A stretch of DNA of 64,000 nucleotides from Glaesserella australis (GTDB lineage Bacteria; Pseudomonadota; Gammaproteobacteria; Enterobacterales; Pasteurellaceae): NCBI RefSeq assembly GCF_003260095.1, contig NZ_PTPX01000001.1, positions 1 through 64,000 of the forward strand. The letters are read 5' to 3'. The position numbers were made by a program, and so were the translations under genes. Position 1 is the stretch's first letter, and each line of letters starts with the position of its first letter. Below the pieces are notes generated by a model. It worked only from the letters and a program-made list of their open reading frames with translations. It made no database searches and was not told the DNA's origin. Below, in pieces: positions 1 to 8,766 of this stretch.

Positions 1-71
1 TCAGAAGTGAAACGCAGTAACGCCGATGGTAGTGTGGGGTTTCCCCATGTGAGAGTAGGGCACCATCAGGG
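1..71 (+). rRNA. rrf: 5S ribosomal RNA, 3' part
   Basis: The first 71 bases match the 3' half of gammaproteobacterial 5S rRNA, including the GATGGTAGTGTGGGG stretch, the CCCCATGTGAGAGTAGG helix and the closing CACCATCAGG strand. The 5' part and, presumably, 23S and 16S rRNA lie before the window. The exact 3' end is uncertain by a few bases. An intrinsic terminator follows at once, so this is the distal end of an rRNA operon. Confidence 0.93.
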
Positions 72-85
72 TTTTATACCAAAGA

Positions 86-118
86 AAACCGCAAGTTAGA
101 GATAGCTTGCGGTTTTTT
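86..118 (+). terminator. rRNA operon terminator
   Basis: The arms AAACCGCAAG and CTTGCGGTTT surround a short loop and run into a T tract. The hairpin sits 15 bases after the 5S rRNA end. The following 110 bases up to pdxH hold no gene, only an uptake-signal core near 219-228. Confidence 0.88.
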
Positions 119-231
119 GCGTTTGGGGATGGGGAAACATAGTAGACGAAAAGCAAAAAGGTGGGTAGACAAGCAGGGAGATTGGGGAAAGGTTTTACAA
201 ATGATGGAAAATTTCTGACCGCTTGTCTTGA

Positions 232-861
232 TTAAGGGGCTAAACGTGTTTTTACCCACTGCCCTTGCTCTAAACTATAGCAGATCCTGTCGTGTAATCG
301 GCTGGGTCTGCCTTGCCAAAATTCGATATAGTCGGGGATTACCACATAACCGCCCCAGTGGTTTGGGCGTGGAACGTGCAGGGGATATTGCAACGTAAAT
401 TTTGCCGCTCTTGCCAGTAGGATTTGTTTGGAAGCTATAATTTTGCTCTGTTCGCTTGCCCAAGCACCGATACGGCTGGTGTAAGGGCGAGATTGGAAAT
501 AGTCGTCAGATGCTTGTTCGCTAATCGGGGAAATTTTGCCTTCAATTCGAACTTGTCGTTCTAATTCCGCCCAAAAGAACGTAAGTGCTACATAAGGAGT
601 TTCAGCGATAGCTTGCCCCTTACGGCTACGGTAGTTGGTAAAGAAAACAAAGCCTTGCTCATTTAACTCTTTGAGTAGTACCATTCTGCTTGACGGTTTG
701 CCATTTTGCACAGTGGCGATATTCATTGCAGTCGGCTCATTGACTTGAGCTTGCATTGCTTCGTTAAGCCATTTTTGAAACTGTTCCAACGGATTTGCGG
801 CACAATCAGCTTTCGATAAAGCCTGTTTGCTGTACTCTTCTCGAATATGATGTAAATCCAT
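232..861 (-). CDS. pdxH: pyridoxamine/pyridoxine 5'-phosphate oxidase
   Basis: FMN-dependent cytoplasmic oxidase that makes pyridoxal 5'-phosphate from PNP or PMP, the last step of vitamin B6 synthesis and salvage. The 209-residue length is near the family norm (E. coli about 218). Recognisable parts are the N-terminal RxxY region, the FMN-binding RMVLLK and YRSRKG segments, the QVRIEG strand, the SRIGAWAS motif and the C-terminal [13 protein letters not shown] signature. It lies 8 bases after tusB on the same strand, so it may be co-transcribed with the tus genes. The product would serve the PLP enzymes encoded nearby (lysA, tnaA). Confidence 0.97.
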   Translation of the reverse strand: MDLHHIREEYSKQALSKADCAANPLEQFQKWLNEAMQAQVNEPTAMNIATVQNGKPSSRMVLLKELNEQGFVFFTNYRSRKGQAIAETPYVALTFFWAELERQVRIEGKISPISEQASDDYFQSRPYTSRIGAWASEQSKIIASKQILLARAAKFTLQYPLHVPRPNHWGGYVVIPDYIEFWQGRPSRLHDRICYSLEQGQWVKTRLAP

Positions 862-869
862 TTTGCCCC

Positions 870-1133
870 CTAAAACGCAAGTTGCGGAAAATGCTGTTCG
901 CTTAATTTAACAAATTCACTTAAGGAAATCATCGGAAAGCTCACAGACAACGCCCGAGCCACCACGTCATTTTGAAGTACAAATACTCGCTTTGTTGCAA
1001 AAAGTTGTGGCGATTTCACCGCTTGTAACACACCATCTTGCCATAACACCACCACATCATCATCGGTGATATTATCTAAAATAGCATTAAGCGATTGGCT
1101 GTCGTATTGGGCTTTGGAAAAGGTGTAGAGCAT
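870..1133 (-). CDS. tusB: sulfurtransferase complex subunit TusB
   Basis: Third subunit of the TusBCD hexamer, which relays persulfide sulfur from TusA to TusE for 2-thiolation of the wobble uridine (mnm5s2U34) in tRNAs for Lys, Glu and Gln. The protein has 87 residues, slightly shorter than E. coli TusB (95), with the DsrH-like pattern [11 protein letters not shown]...[12 protein letters not shown]. TusB has no catalytic cysteine and none is seen here, as expected. It follows tusC by 9 bases in the conserved yheO-tusDCB order. Confidence 0.92.
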   Translation of the reverse strand: MLYTFSKAQYDSQSLNAILDNITDDDVVVLWQDGVLQAVKSPQLFATKRVFVLQNDVVARALSVSFPMISLSEFVKLSEQHFPQLAF

Positions 1134-1142
1134 TGATATTCC

Positions 1143-1511
1143 TTAGAAAGTCAGCACTTTCTCTGCCTGTCGAAGTGTGTCGAAAATTTCATTTCGGCTT
1201 ACAAAATTCAAATCAGATAAGATCCATTGACTATTGTTTAAATTCCGTTCGTCTATAGATTGTTGGCAAACAAAACATTCACTTAAGTCGTAGAGATCGA
1301 GCAGTTTAAAGGTAGATATATGATCTTTTTGCAAAATTGTGTCGGGCTGCTGGTTGGCAACCAAGTTAAATACGCCATCATTAAGAAAGGCGATAGCCAT
1401 TTCATCTTCGTTGCAAAAGGCACTGGCAGCAAGTAACGCATCAAGCCCCTCACGACTGGTTGCCGTGCCAAATGGGGCTTGGGTAAAGAGAATAGCGACT
1501 TTGTATTTCAT
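1143..1511 (-). CDS. tusC: sulfurtransferase complex subunit TusC
   Basis: DsrF-like subunit of the cytoplasmic TusBCD complex for tRNA 2-thiouridine formation. The 122-residue protein starts with the family strand KVAILFTQAPFGTATSREGLDALLA and has the NEDEMAIAFLNDGVFNL segment typical of DsrE/F folds. It begins 1 base after the tusD stop codon, implying translational coupling. Confidence 0.94.
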   Translation of the reverse strand: MKYKVAILFTQAPFGTATSREGLDALLAASAFCNEDEMAIAFLNDGVFNLVANQQPDTILQKDHISTFKLLDLYDLSECFVCQQSIDERNLNNSQWILSDLNFVSRNEIFDTLRQAEKVLTF

Positions 1512-1512
1512 C

Positions 1513-1866
1513 TTAAAAGGTCAGTAATCGGTCTGCGGTAAATACGGCTTGGCTAAATTCTCCTAGCCCTGCGAGTGTAAAGCCTTCGGCAAGGTTGGCT
1601 TCGACAATGCCTCGTCTTTGTGCGGCGGCAATGCACAGATGTAGCGACAAGCGGTGTGATTGTGCTAAGTTTTTCCAAGCGTTGAGCAAATGAAATTCGT
1701 CATTGGCTGGATCTACCCATTTGTTCGCATTGCTCACGCCGTCTTGGAAAAAGAAAATCTGCTCAATGATATGCCCTTGAGCCAGTAATTCTTGTGCGAC
1801 TTGATAGGCAAGATACGCCCCTTGTGAGCCGTAAATGCCTTGTTTGATCGCTAACACATATCGCAT
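1513..1866 (-). CDS. tusD: sulfurtransferase complex subunit TusD
   Basis: DsrE-like catalytic subunit of TusBCD. E. coli TusD uses Cys78 to accept persulfide from TusA, and this 117-residue protein has cysteine at exactly residue 78, inside [12 protein letters not shown]. The [10 protein letters not shown] segment is also typical. The start codon overlaps the yheO stop (TAATG), so the two genes are translationally coupled. Confidence 0.96.
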   Translation of the reverse strand: MRYVLAIKQGIYGSQGAYLAYQVAQELLAQGHIIEQIFFFQDGVSNANKWVDPANDEFHLLNAWKNLAQSHRLSLHLCIAAAQRRGIVEANLAEGFTLAGLGEFSQAVFTADRLLTF

Positions 1867-2522
1867 TATTCACCGTCCTGTTTGAGCTGGCGAATGTAGA
1901 GATAGACGGTGTGGCGTGAAATATCTAGCCTGTCCGCCACTTGATTAATCGCATCTTTAATATCAAAAATGCCCTTTTCGAATAATGCCGTCACAATATG
2001 GCGATTTTTATTGCTGTTGGAGACATTGCGATCGTTTTGGATCTCTTCAATGGTATTTTCAATGGTTTGCGATACCAAATCTTCTACGGAACTTGCAAAA
2101 TTAACCGATCCTTCCGTCTCTTGTGGAGCAATAAAACTACTTAGAAACTGCGACACTGGCACATCAAGGTTGATGTTGATACAAATTAAGCCGATCACAT
2201 GCTGTTTACCGTTGCGAATGGCAATGGTGATCGACTTCATCAAAACACCGCCTTTGGCACGGGTAAAATAGGGTTTTGAGACGCTGTCTGTTTGCATATG
2301 GTGCAAAGACCACAAGGCACGGTCGGTAATAGGTGAGCCGATTTTTCGGTCGGTATTATGCCCATTGACGATATAAATTGCCGAATGTTCTAAAAACTCA
2401 AGGGAATGCAACACGATTTCGCAATGCTCACCGATTAAGGCAGCAATGCCATCGACCACAGGGAAGTAAGATGCCAAAATGGCGTGATCTTCATCAGACA
2501 GGGGGTTAAATGTTGAACTCAT
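1866..2522 (-). CDS. yheO: YheO-family PAS/HTH regulator
   Basis: DNA-binding protein with an N-terminal YheO-like PAS domain (about residues 10-120, with [21 protein letters not shown]) and a C-terminal helix-turn-helix (about 170-215, [25 protein letters not shown]). E. coli YheO sits in the same place upstream of tusDCB; its ligand and targets are poorly known. I chose the ATG at 2522 (218 residues). An in-frame TTG at 2543 would add 7 residues but abuts a repeat and has no better ribosome-binding site. It probably leads the tus operon. Confidence 0.88.
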   Translation of the reverse strand: MSSTFNPLSDEDHAILASYFPVVDGIAALIGEHCEIVLHSLEFLEHSAIYIVNGHNTDRKIGSPITDRALWSLHHMQTDSVSKPYFTRAKGGVLMKSITIAIRNGKQHVIGLICININLDVPVSQFLSSFIAPQETEGSVNFASSVEDLVSQTIENTIEEIQNDRNVSNSNKNRHIVTALFEKGIFDIKDAINQVADRLDISRHTVYLYIRQLKQDGE

Positions 2523-2544
2523 ATTGGTTGTCGTTTCAAACAAC

Positions 2545-2602
2545 GTAGGGATACACTGCGTGTGTCCGTATTTTCAACGGACGCCAAGCGTGGCGTCCCT
2601 AC
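2545..2602. repeat. GTAGGG...CCCTAC intergenic repeat, copy A
   Basis: An imperfect palindromic element fills the fkpA-yheO gap. It begins GTAGGGATACACTGCGTGTG and ends GGCGTCCCTAC, with an inner GGACGCCA / TGGCGTCC hairpin. The outer GTAGGG / CCCTAC ends are shared with elements at 16140, 23768 and 27953. It lies on the upstream side of yheO. Confidence 0.75.
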
Positions 2603-2618
2603 ATTTTTCGTTTATTGA

Positions 2619-3335
2619 CTATTTCGCTGCTTTAAAATCTAACAATTCAATTTCAAATTTTAAGGTTGAATTTGAAGGAATTTTACCTGCTTTACGATCG
2701 CCATAAGCTAATTGTGGTGGTGCAACGATTTCCATTTTGCCACCTTTTTTTAACATCGGGATTGCTTCAATCCATGCAGGAATTAATTGATTTAATTGGA
2801 ATTCAATTGGTTCACCACGGTCGTAAGAGCTGTCGAATACGGTACCATCTGGTAATGTGCCTTTATAGTGAACTTTGACAGTATCGGTCTCTTTTGGTGA
2901 TTCGCCTTCGCCGACTTTCTCAATTTTGTAGAGTAAGCCAGATGCAGTTTTCTTCACGCCATCTTTTTTCTCATATTCCGCACGGAATTTATCACCAAGC
3001 TCTGTCGTTACTTTACTTTTCTCAGCTTGGATTTTAGTTTCTTGTTCCATTAAATAGCTATCAAGTTCTTTTAGCTGTTTTTGTAAATCTTCATCGGTTA
3101 ATTTACCTGTTTTTTTCAAGGTATCTTGTACACCGGCTAAAATACGATCTTGATTATAAGAGAAAATATCCTTTTGAGATGTAATCACATCTTCAATATT
3201 TTTCCCCATTAATACACCCACGGCATAAGATGAATCATCAATAAATTTAGTATCCGCTTTTTCTGCGAAACTTACTTGTGCAGTAAAAAGTGCTGCACTG
3301 ATCACCGCTAAAGTGGAGAGTTTGTTTTTTAACAT
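2619..3335 (-). CDS. fkpA: periplasmic FKBP-type peptidyl-prolyl isomerase FkpA
   Basis: Periplasmic chaperone and prolyl cis-trans isomerase. Residues 1-24 form a signal peptide ending in SFA. Residues about 30-120 form the helical FKBP N-terminal dimerisation domain. The C-terminal FKBP domain contains VHYKGTLPDGTVFDSSYDRGEPIEF and IPPNSTLxFEIELL-like elements (here IPSNSTLKFEIELL). At 238 residues it is shorter than E. coli FkpA (270), as is usual in this family. It is divergent from slyX and upstream of yheO-tus, the arrangement seen in enterobacteria. Confidence 0.95.
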   Translation of the reverse strand: MLKNKLSTLAVISAALFTAQVSFAEKADTKFIDDSSYAVGVLMGKNIEDVITSQKDIFSYNQDRILAGVQDTLKKTGKLTDEDLQKQLKELDSYLMEQETKIQAEKSKVTTELGDKFRAEYEKKDGVKKTASGLLYKIEKVGEGESPKETDTVKVHYKGTLPDGTVFDSSYDRGEPIEFQLNQLIPAWIEAIPMLKKGGKMEIVAPPQLAYGDRKAGKIPSNSTLKFEIELLDFKAAK

Positions 3336-3428
3336 AGCTTTTCCTTGTAAAAGTCATTAAATAGTTTGTTAAAACAAAGGTAGATAGGGTAAAGTGTATT
3401 TCTCTTTAACACAACCTTTTATTTTAAA

Positions 3429-3653
3429 ATGCAGGCAGATCTCAATAAAATCTTGACCTATGTCACTGAGTTAGAAACTAAAATTGCTTTCCAAGAACAT
3501 ACCATTGAAACGCTAAATCAAGCGGTCATCGATCAACAATTTGCTTTGGATAAGCTTCAACAACAAGTTCGTCATTTAGCTGAAAAATTACAAGGTATAC
3601 AACCAAGTAATATTGCGAGTCGTTCAGAAGAAACGCCACCGCCACACTATTAG
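3429..3653 (+). CDS. slyX: SlyX family protein
   Basis: Small (74 residues) coiled-coil protein: heptads run across residues 5-55 ([26 protein letters not shown]). The tail ends in the PPPHY signature typical of SlyX. The function is unknown in all species. It is divergent from fkpA with 93 bases between them, the same pairing as in E. coli, which supports the identification. Confidence 0.93.
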   Translation: MQADLNKILTYVTELETKIAFQEHTIETLNQAVIDQQFALDKLQQQVRHLAEKLQGIQPSNIASRSEETPPPHY

Positions 3654-3692
3654 AACCAATATTGTGAATTTTGTTCAATTGAGAAATAACAT

Positions 3693-4349
3693 ATGAAAAT
3701 TAAACAAAAATTATTTTGCTTAATTAGTTTAGTTGCATTTTCTAGTGTGCTTTTTGCACAAGAAACATCAAAAGAACCTTTATTTAAGGATGGTAAAGGC
3801 TATTATTCTTACAAATCGCCACTCAAAATAACGTTGCCTAATGATGGAAAAGTATTAATCACATATTTTTATCAATATGGTTGCCAAGTTTGCTTAGATG
3901 GTGATGATTATATTAAACAATATGTTGCAAGAAATTCTGATAAAGTTGTTTTAGAAAGAATAGCCGTGCCGAGTGATGAAAGTAAGATTTCAATGGGGCT
4001 GAATGCTATTTTTGAAGTTTTAGGTCGTCCAGAGCTGAGTGATTTATATTTATTTGATAGCGCTTATAAAGATCAGCTGATAAAAAATGATCAAGAGATA
4101 AGGAAATGGTTAGTTACTCACCATATTTCTTTAGAAGAAATTGAGAAAGTTAGGCAATCAGTAGCTTATAAGCAGAAATTGATAGAAAATAGGCATGTTA
4201 TTTCACTTTATACGCCATCTATGATTCCTATGGCGGTATTAAATGGTAAATATATATTATTAAAAAATACGCTATACAATGATGATTATACTTTTGCAGT
4301 ATTAGATTTTTTAGTGGATAAATTACATAAAGAACAGGAGAAAAAATAA
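3693..4349 (+). CDS. periplasmic DsbA-like thioredoxin-fold protein
   Basis: The 218-residue protein has a signal peptide (about residues 1-22, ending VLFAQ) and a DsbA-like layout. The redox motif is YGCQVC, with cysteines at residues 64 and 67. A helical insertion follows, then a likely cis-proline loop in [14 protein letters not shown]. The CQVC dipeptide differs from the CPHC of DsbA, so redox potential and role may differ. It probably oxidises or isomerises exported thiols, but no substrate is evident. Its stop overlaps the mtnN start (TAATG), which implies coupled translation. It is AT-rich compared with slyX. The general fold is well supported; the specific role is inference. Confidence 0.8.
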   Translation: MKIKQKLFCLISLVAFSSVLFAQETSKEPLFKDGKGYYSYKSPLKITLPNDGKVLITYFYQYGCQVCLDGDDYIKQYVARNSDKVVLERIAVPSDESKISMGLNAIFEVLGRPELSDLYLFDSAYKDQLIKNDQEIRKWLVTHHISLEEIEKVRQSVAYKQKLIENRHVISLYTPSMIPMAVLNGKYILLKNTLYNDDYTFAVLDFLVDKLHKEQEKK

Positions 4350-5041
4350 TGAAAATCGGGATTATTGGTGCAATGGCACAAGAAGTAAAAATTCTATTAG
4401 GGTATATGACTGAGCCTAAATTGACGGAAATTGCAGGCTGTAAAATTTATGAAGGTAAAATTAATAATCTACAGGTTGCATTATTACAATCAGGTATTGG
4501 TAAAACGGCTGCGGCTATTGGAACAACATTGCTATTACAGTTAACTAAACCAGATATGATCATCAATACGGGGTCTGCTGGAGGATTAGATGTCAATTTA
4601 AACGTTGGAGATATTGTTATTTCAAGTGAAGTACGTCATCACGATGTTGATGTCACTGCATTTGGCTATGAAAAAGGTCAGTTACCAGCAAATCCAGCCG
4701 CATTTATTGCAAATGAGCAACTTATTCAAATAGCAGCCAAAGAAGTTCAGAAAGCAAATTTTAACAGTATCGTTGGATTAATCTGTAGTGGAGATCTGTT
4801 TGTCAACGGTAAAGAAAAAATAGATATGATTCGCCATGATTTTCCTGCGGTAAAAGCCGTTGAAATGGAAGCTGCCTCTATTGCACAAGTTTGTTATGCG
4901 TTTAATATTCCTTTTGTCGTTGTACGTGCTATTTCAGATGTGGCAGATAAAGAATCACATCTCTCTTTTGATGAATTTCTACCATTGGCTGCAGAAAAAT
5001 CATCAGAAATTGTGTTAGCTATGCTGAATAATTTTAGTTAA
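4349..5041 (+). CDS. mtnN: 5'-methylthioadenosine/S-adenosylhomocysteine nucleosidase
   Basis: Cleaves the glycosidic bond of methylthioadenosine, S-adenosylhomocysteine and 5'-deoxyadenosine, which recycles by-products of SAM use. The 230-residue protein matches the Pfs family end to end: [17 protein letters not shown] at the N terminus, [23 protein letters not shown], the ribose/base-binding [13 protein letters not shown] and the catalytic-Asp segment [11 protein letters not shown]. Its 5'-deoxyadenosine activity would relieve product inhibition of the radical-SAM enzyme RimO encoded next, though that link is inference. A terminator follows. Confidence 0.97.
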   Translation: MKIGIIGAMAQEVKILLGYMTEPKLTEIAGCKIYEGKINNLQVALLQSGIGKTAAAIGTTLLLQLTKPDMIINTGSAGGLDVNLNVGDIVISSEVRHHDVDVTAFGYEKGQLPANPAAFIANEQLIQIAAKEVQKANFNSIVGLICSGDLFVNGKEKIDMIRHDFPAVKAVEMEAASIAQVCYAFNIPFVVVRAISDVADKESHLSFDEFLPLAAEKSSEIVLAMLNNFS

Positions 5042-5148
5042 TTGTTTAAATAAGGGGTTATTTTATGAAAATTTTTGCAAAATTTTACGATAAAGTAACC
5101 GCTTGTTATCGAAATTTGTTTTCAAATTTTGTACAATTCTTCCCCCAT

Positions 5149-5179
5149 TTTGCCTATGTAAATCATAGGCAAATTTTTA
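5149..5179 (+). terminator. mtnN terminator
   Basis: Perfect 10-bp stem TTTGCCTATG / CATAGGCAAA with loop TAAAT, running into TTTTTA. It lies between mtnN and rimO and ends 36 bases before the rimO start, so rimO needs a promoter very close to or upstream of this hairpin, or reads through it. Confidence 0.85.
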
Positions 5180-5215
5180 TTGAATGATTACCTATTATTT
5201 TTTATTGAGATTTTT

Positions 5216-6547
5216 ATGAGTTCATCACCAAATATTGGTTTTGTGAGCCTAGGTTGTCCGAAAAACTTAGTCGATTCGGAACGTATTTTAACCGAGCTTC
5301 GTTCAGATGGTTATAACATCATCTCGAGTTACGAAGGTGCAGATTTAGTGATTGTAAACACCTGTGGCTTTATTGATAGTGCAGTGCAAGAGTCTTTAGA
5401 AAGCATTGGTGAAGCACTTGAAGCAAATGGCAAAGTGATTGTGACAGGCTGTTTAGGTGCAAAAGAAAACCAAATTCGTGAAGTACATCCAAAAGTATTG
5501 GAAATTACCGGTCCACATAGTTATGAAGCGGTTATGAAGCACGTTCATAAATATGTACCAAAACCAGAATACAATCCTTATGTCAATTTAGTGCCGAAGC
5601 AAGGTGTTAAGCTTACGCCTAAACACTACGCTTATTTGAAAATTTCAGAAGGCTGTGACCATCGTTGTACCTTCTGTATCATTCCATCTATGCGTGGTGA
5701 TTTAGAGAGCCGTTCGATCGTACAAGTACTTGATGAAGCAAAACGTTTAGTGGACTCAGGGGTAAAAGAGCTGTTAGTTGTATCACAGGATACTTCTGCC
5801 TACGCATTAGATAAAAAACGAGAAGAAGGCACAAAAACGGTTTTCTGGAACGGTATGCCGATTAAAAATAATCTCATGACGTTATGTGAGCAATTAGGCT
5901 CTATGGGGGCATGGGTGCGTTTACACTATGTTTACCCTTATCCACATGTTGATGATCTTATTCCACTGATGGCGCAAGGCAAAATTTTGCCTTATTTGGA
6001 TATTCCGCTACAGCATGCGAGTCCAAAAATTTTGAAAGCCATGAAACGCCCTGGTTCTATTGAACGTACATTAGAAAGAATTAAAAAATGGCGTGAAATT
6101 TGCCCTGAACTTACACTTCGTTCGACATTTATTGTGGGTTTCCCTGGAGAAACAGAAGAAGATTTCCAAATGTTGTTGGATTTCTTAAAAGAAGCACAAT
6201 TAGATCGTGTGGGTTGCTTTAAATTTAGCCCTGTGGATGGTGCAGTGGCAACAGAGATGCAGGATCAAATTCCAGAAGAAATTAAAGAAGAACGTTTCCA
6301 TCGCTTTATGCAATTACAGCAGCAAATTTCTGCGGAACGTTTACAACAGAAAATTGGTAAAACGTTAACTGTATTGGTCGATGAAATTGATGAAGAAGGC
6401 ATTATCGGTCGTTCAATGGCAGATGCACCAGAAATTGATGGTGTGGTCTATGTTGATAATGTATCTGATATGGATGTTAAAGTTGGACAATTTATTTCCG
6501 TAACTATTACTCATGCAGATGAATATGATCTGTGGGGAACTTGCTGA
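5216..6547 (+). CDS. rimO: ribosomal protein S12 methylthiotransferase RimO
   Basis: Radical-SAM enzyme that adds a methylthio group to the conserved aspartate (Asp88 in E. coli) of ribosomal protein S12. It has three parts: an N-terminal UPF0004 domain with three cluster cysteines ([20 protein letters not shown]), a radical-SAM domain with CDHRCTFC, and a C-terminal TRAM domain. I chose ATG 5216 (443 residues; E. coli 441), where the family N terminus [17 protein letters not shown] begins; an upstream TTG would add 12 unrelated residues. It lies 17 bases before the N-glycosyltransferase gene, so the two are probably one operon. Confidence 0.97.
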   Translation: MSSSPNIGFVSLGCPKNLVDSERILTELRSDGYNIISSYEGADLVIVNTCGFIDSAVQESLESIGEALEANGKVIVTGCLGAKENQIREVHPKVLEITGPHSYEAVMKHVHKYVPKPEYNPYVNLVPKQGVKLTPKHYAYLKISEGCDHRCTFCIIPSMRGDLESRSIVQVLDEAKRLVDSGVKELLVVSQDTSAYALDKKREEGTKTVFWNGMPIKNNLMTLCEQLGSMGAWVRLHYVYPYPHVDDLIPLMAQGKILPYLDIPLQHASPKILKAMKRPGSIERTLERIKKWREICPELTLRSTFIVGFPGETEEDFQMLLDFLKEAQLDRVGCFKFSPVDGAVATEMQDQIPEEIKEERFHRFMQLQQQISAERLQQKIGKTLTVLVDEIDEEGIIGRSMADAPEIDGVVYVDNVSDMDVKVGQFISVTITHADEYDLWGTC

Positions 6548-6564
6548 TTTTATAAGGAATCATT

Positions 6565-8598
6565 ATGTCAGAAAATAAACAACCAAGTGTTATTCGTTTT
6601 GAGAAAGCTGTTGAAGCTAAAAATTATGAAGAAGCATGTAAAGAACTGTTAGCTATCTTAGGAAAATTAGATAGTAATTTTGGCGGTATTAATGATATTG
6701 AATTTGATGTGCCAGATCAAATTGTGAATCTAGAGACGGATCGTACAGTTCTCTTTTGTACGCGTATGGCTGTTGCAATTACGCATCTATTTCAAGATCC
6801 AAAATTAGCATTATCAGATGCAGGCGCACAAAGCTTCTTTGGATTCCAACGTTGGATTGCATTGATTTTTGCTTCTTCACCTTATATTAATGCGGATCAT
6901 ATTCTACATACTTATAATAAAGCTGCTGATGGTGATCAAAAGAATGTCGAATTAGAGCCTACAAAAAATGCTTTATTAAAGTTTTGCATTATGTATTTGC
7001 CAGAGTCAAATATTAATGTGAGCTTAGATGCTATTTGGAATAGTAACCCAGAGATTTGTGCATCACTTTGTTTTGCTCTGCAATCTCCTCGTTTTATAGG
7101 AACGAAAGCGGCATTTGGAAAACGTGGTACTATTTTGCAGTGGTTCCCAGAAAAGTTAGCTCAGATTAGAACACTTAATCAGCTTCCAAGTAGCATTTCT
7201 CATGATGTATATATGCATTGTAGCTATGATGTTGCAGCAAATAAGCATAATGTGAAAAAAGCATTAAACCAAGTTATTCGTCGACACCTATTAGATGGTA
7301 GATGGGAAGATAGGATTAATGTTAACCATATTGGTTACCGTAATGGTAAACCTGTAATGGTTGTGTTACTGGAGCATTTCCATTCAGCACATTCAATTTA
7401 TCGTACGCATTCAACATCAATGATTGCTGCTCGTGAACACTTTTATCTTATTGGTTTAGGTGGTACGGCCGTTGATCAGGCTGGACGTAATGTATTTGAT
7501 GAATTTCATATTGTTCCTGGAAATAATATTTTTGAAAAATTGCATGCAATTAAAACGATCTGTACCGAAAATGGTGCAGCGGTATTTTATATGCCAAGTA
7601 TTGGTATGGATTTATTGCCTATTTTTGCAAGTAATACACGTTTAGCACCAATTCAAGCGGTTGCTTTAGGTCATCCTGGTACGACACATTCTGATTTCAT
7701 TGAGTATGTGATCGTGGAAGATGACTATGTCGGATCTGAAGAGTGTTTCAGTGAAACACTATTACGTTTGCCAAAAGATGCTTTGCCTTATGTACCATCT
7801 GCCCTTGCGCCTACAAATGTAGAATATCGTTTCCGTGAGAATCCAGAAGTGGTTAATATTGGTATTGCTTCGACTACAATGAAGCTTAATCCATATTTCT
7901 TAGAAGCATTAAAAGCGATTCGTGATCGTGCAAAAGTAAAAGTACATTTCCATTTCGCATTGGGTCAATCAAATGGCATTACTCACCCTTATGTTGCACG
8001 TTTTATTAAGAGCTATTTAGGTGATGATGCGACAGCACATCCACATTCGCCGTATCATAACTATCTATCAATCCTACATCACTGCGATATGATGGTAAAT
8101 CCATTCCCATTCGGTAATACTAACGGTATCATTGATATGGTTACTTTAGGTTTAGTAGGGGTATGTAAAACAGGTCCTGAAGTTCATGAACATATTGATG
8201 AAGGCTTATTTAAACGTTTAGGTTTACCGGAATGGTTAATTGCCAATACTGTTGATGAATATGTTGAACGCTCCATTCGTTTGGCTGAAAATCACCAAGA
8301 GCGTTTAGCGCTTCGTCGTCACATTATTGAAAACAATGGCTTAAAAACTCTATTTACAGGTGACCCTCGTCCAATGGGGCGTGTGTTCTTAACCAAATTA
8401 AAAGAGTGGGCAGATCAAAACAGTGTTGAATTAACCCTATTACCAGAATCTCAAGAGATTATTGAGGGAACTCGTAAAAAGGTCACTGAACCTGTTGCGA
8501 AAAAGGCTCCGACTAAAAGAGCAACAACAGCGAGAAAGCCAGCAACGAAAAAAAATTCACCATTAAAAGATGCGGCGGAAAAGCTAAAAAAGAAATAA
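6565..8598 (+). CDS. ngt: cytoplasmic HMW1C-type protein N-glucosyltransferase with basic C-terminal tail
   Basis: GT41-family enzyme that transfers glucose from UDP-glucose to Asn in N-X-S/T sequons of proteins in the cytoplasm. From memory it aligns almost throughout with the 620-residue A. pleuropneumoniae enzyme. Residues reported as important there (about H277, K441, N521, D525) fall here at H276, K440, N520 and D524. An all-helical N-terminal domain (to about 230) precedes the two Rossmann lobes. After the normal end near residue 630 there is an extra tail of about 45 residues rich in Lys, Ala, Thr and Pro (VAKKAPTKRATTARKPATKK), resembling histone H1 tails. It lies 17 bases after rimO. 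No alpha-1,6-glucosyltransferase (agt) gene and no adhesin gene follow. Confidence 0.93.
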   Translation: MSENKQPSVIRFEKAVEAKNYEEACKELLAILGKLDSNFGGINDIEFDVPDQIVNLETDRTVLFCTRMAVAITHLFQDPKLALSDAGAQSFFGFQRWIALIFASSPYINADHILHTYNKAADGDQKNVELEPTKNALLKFCIMYLPESNINVSLDAIWNSNPEICASLCFALQSPRFIGTKAAFGKRGTILQWFPEKLAQIRTLNQLPSSISHDVYMHCSYDVAANKHNVKKALNQVIRRHLLDGRWEDRINVNHIGYRNGKPVMVVLLEHFHSAHSIYRTHSTSMIAAREHFYLIGLGGTAVDQAGRNVFDEFHIVPGNNIFEKLHAIKTICTENGAAVFYMPSIGMDLLPIFASNTRLAPIQAVALGHPGTTHSDFIEYVIVEDDYVGSEECFSETLLRLPKDALPYVPSALAPTNVEYRFRENPEVVNIGIASTTMKLNPYFLEALKAIRDRAKVKVHFHFALGQSNGITHPYVARFIKSYLGDDATAHPHSPYHNYLSILHHCDMMVNPFPFGNTNGIIDMVTLGLVGVCKTGPEVHEHIDEGLFKRLGLPEWLIANTVDEYVERSIRLAENHQERLALRRHIIENNGLKTLFTGDPRPMGRVFLTKLKEWADQNSVELTLLPESQEIIEGTRKKVTEPVAKKAPTKRATTARKPATKKNSPLKDAAEKLKKK

Positions 8599-8620
8599 TG
8601 ATTTCATAGGGTTCATTATC

Positions 8621-8648
8621 AAAGCACCATAGCAATGTGGTGCTTTTT
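8621..8648 (+). terminator. rimO-ngt terminator
   Basis: Stem AAAGCACCA / TGGTGCTTT followed by a run of T, 22 bases after the ngt stop codon. It closes the rimO-ngt operon and leaves no room for a third gene. Confidence 0.88.
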
Positions 8649-8722
8649 TTATTAGAAATGGACTAAAAATTGCTCAAATAATCTTCATGCTAAGAACTAA
8701 TATCAGCTTTTTACGTCTTAGT

Positions 8723-8740
8723 AGTGCGCTTTGGCGCACT
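8723..8740 (+). other. GC-rich hairpin upstream of lipoprotein gene
   Basis: Perfect 7-bp stem AGTGCGC / GCGCACT with loop TTTG in an AT-rich gap, 26 bases before the start codon at 8767. No T tract follows, so it is more likely a 5' leader hairpin of the lipoprotein mRNA than a terminator. Confidence 0.5.
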
Positions 8741-8766
8741 TAGAAAGCAAATTTATGAGGTTTAAT

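Noticed and set aside
5065..5187. 40-codon ORF with an AAGGGG ribosome-binding site between mtnN and rimO
   Set aside because: It runs through the mtnN terminator hairpin and an uptake-like ACCGCTTGT, has no signal peptide or recognisable composition, and ends inside the rimO leader. Not supported without conservation.
6565..8598. Two-partner-secretion adhesin system suggested by the HMW1C-type enzyme
   Set aside because: No HmwA-like adhesin or HmwB-like transporter is encoded nearby. The gene sits with rimO, which marks the stand-alone NGT type.
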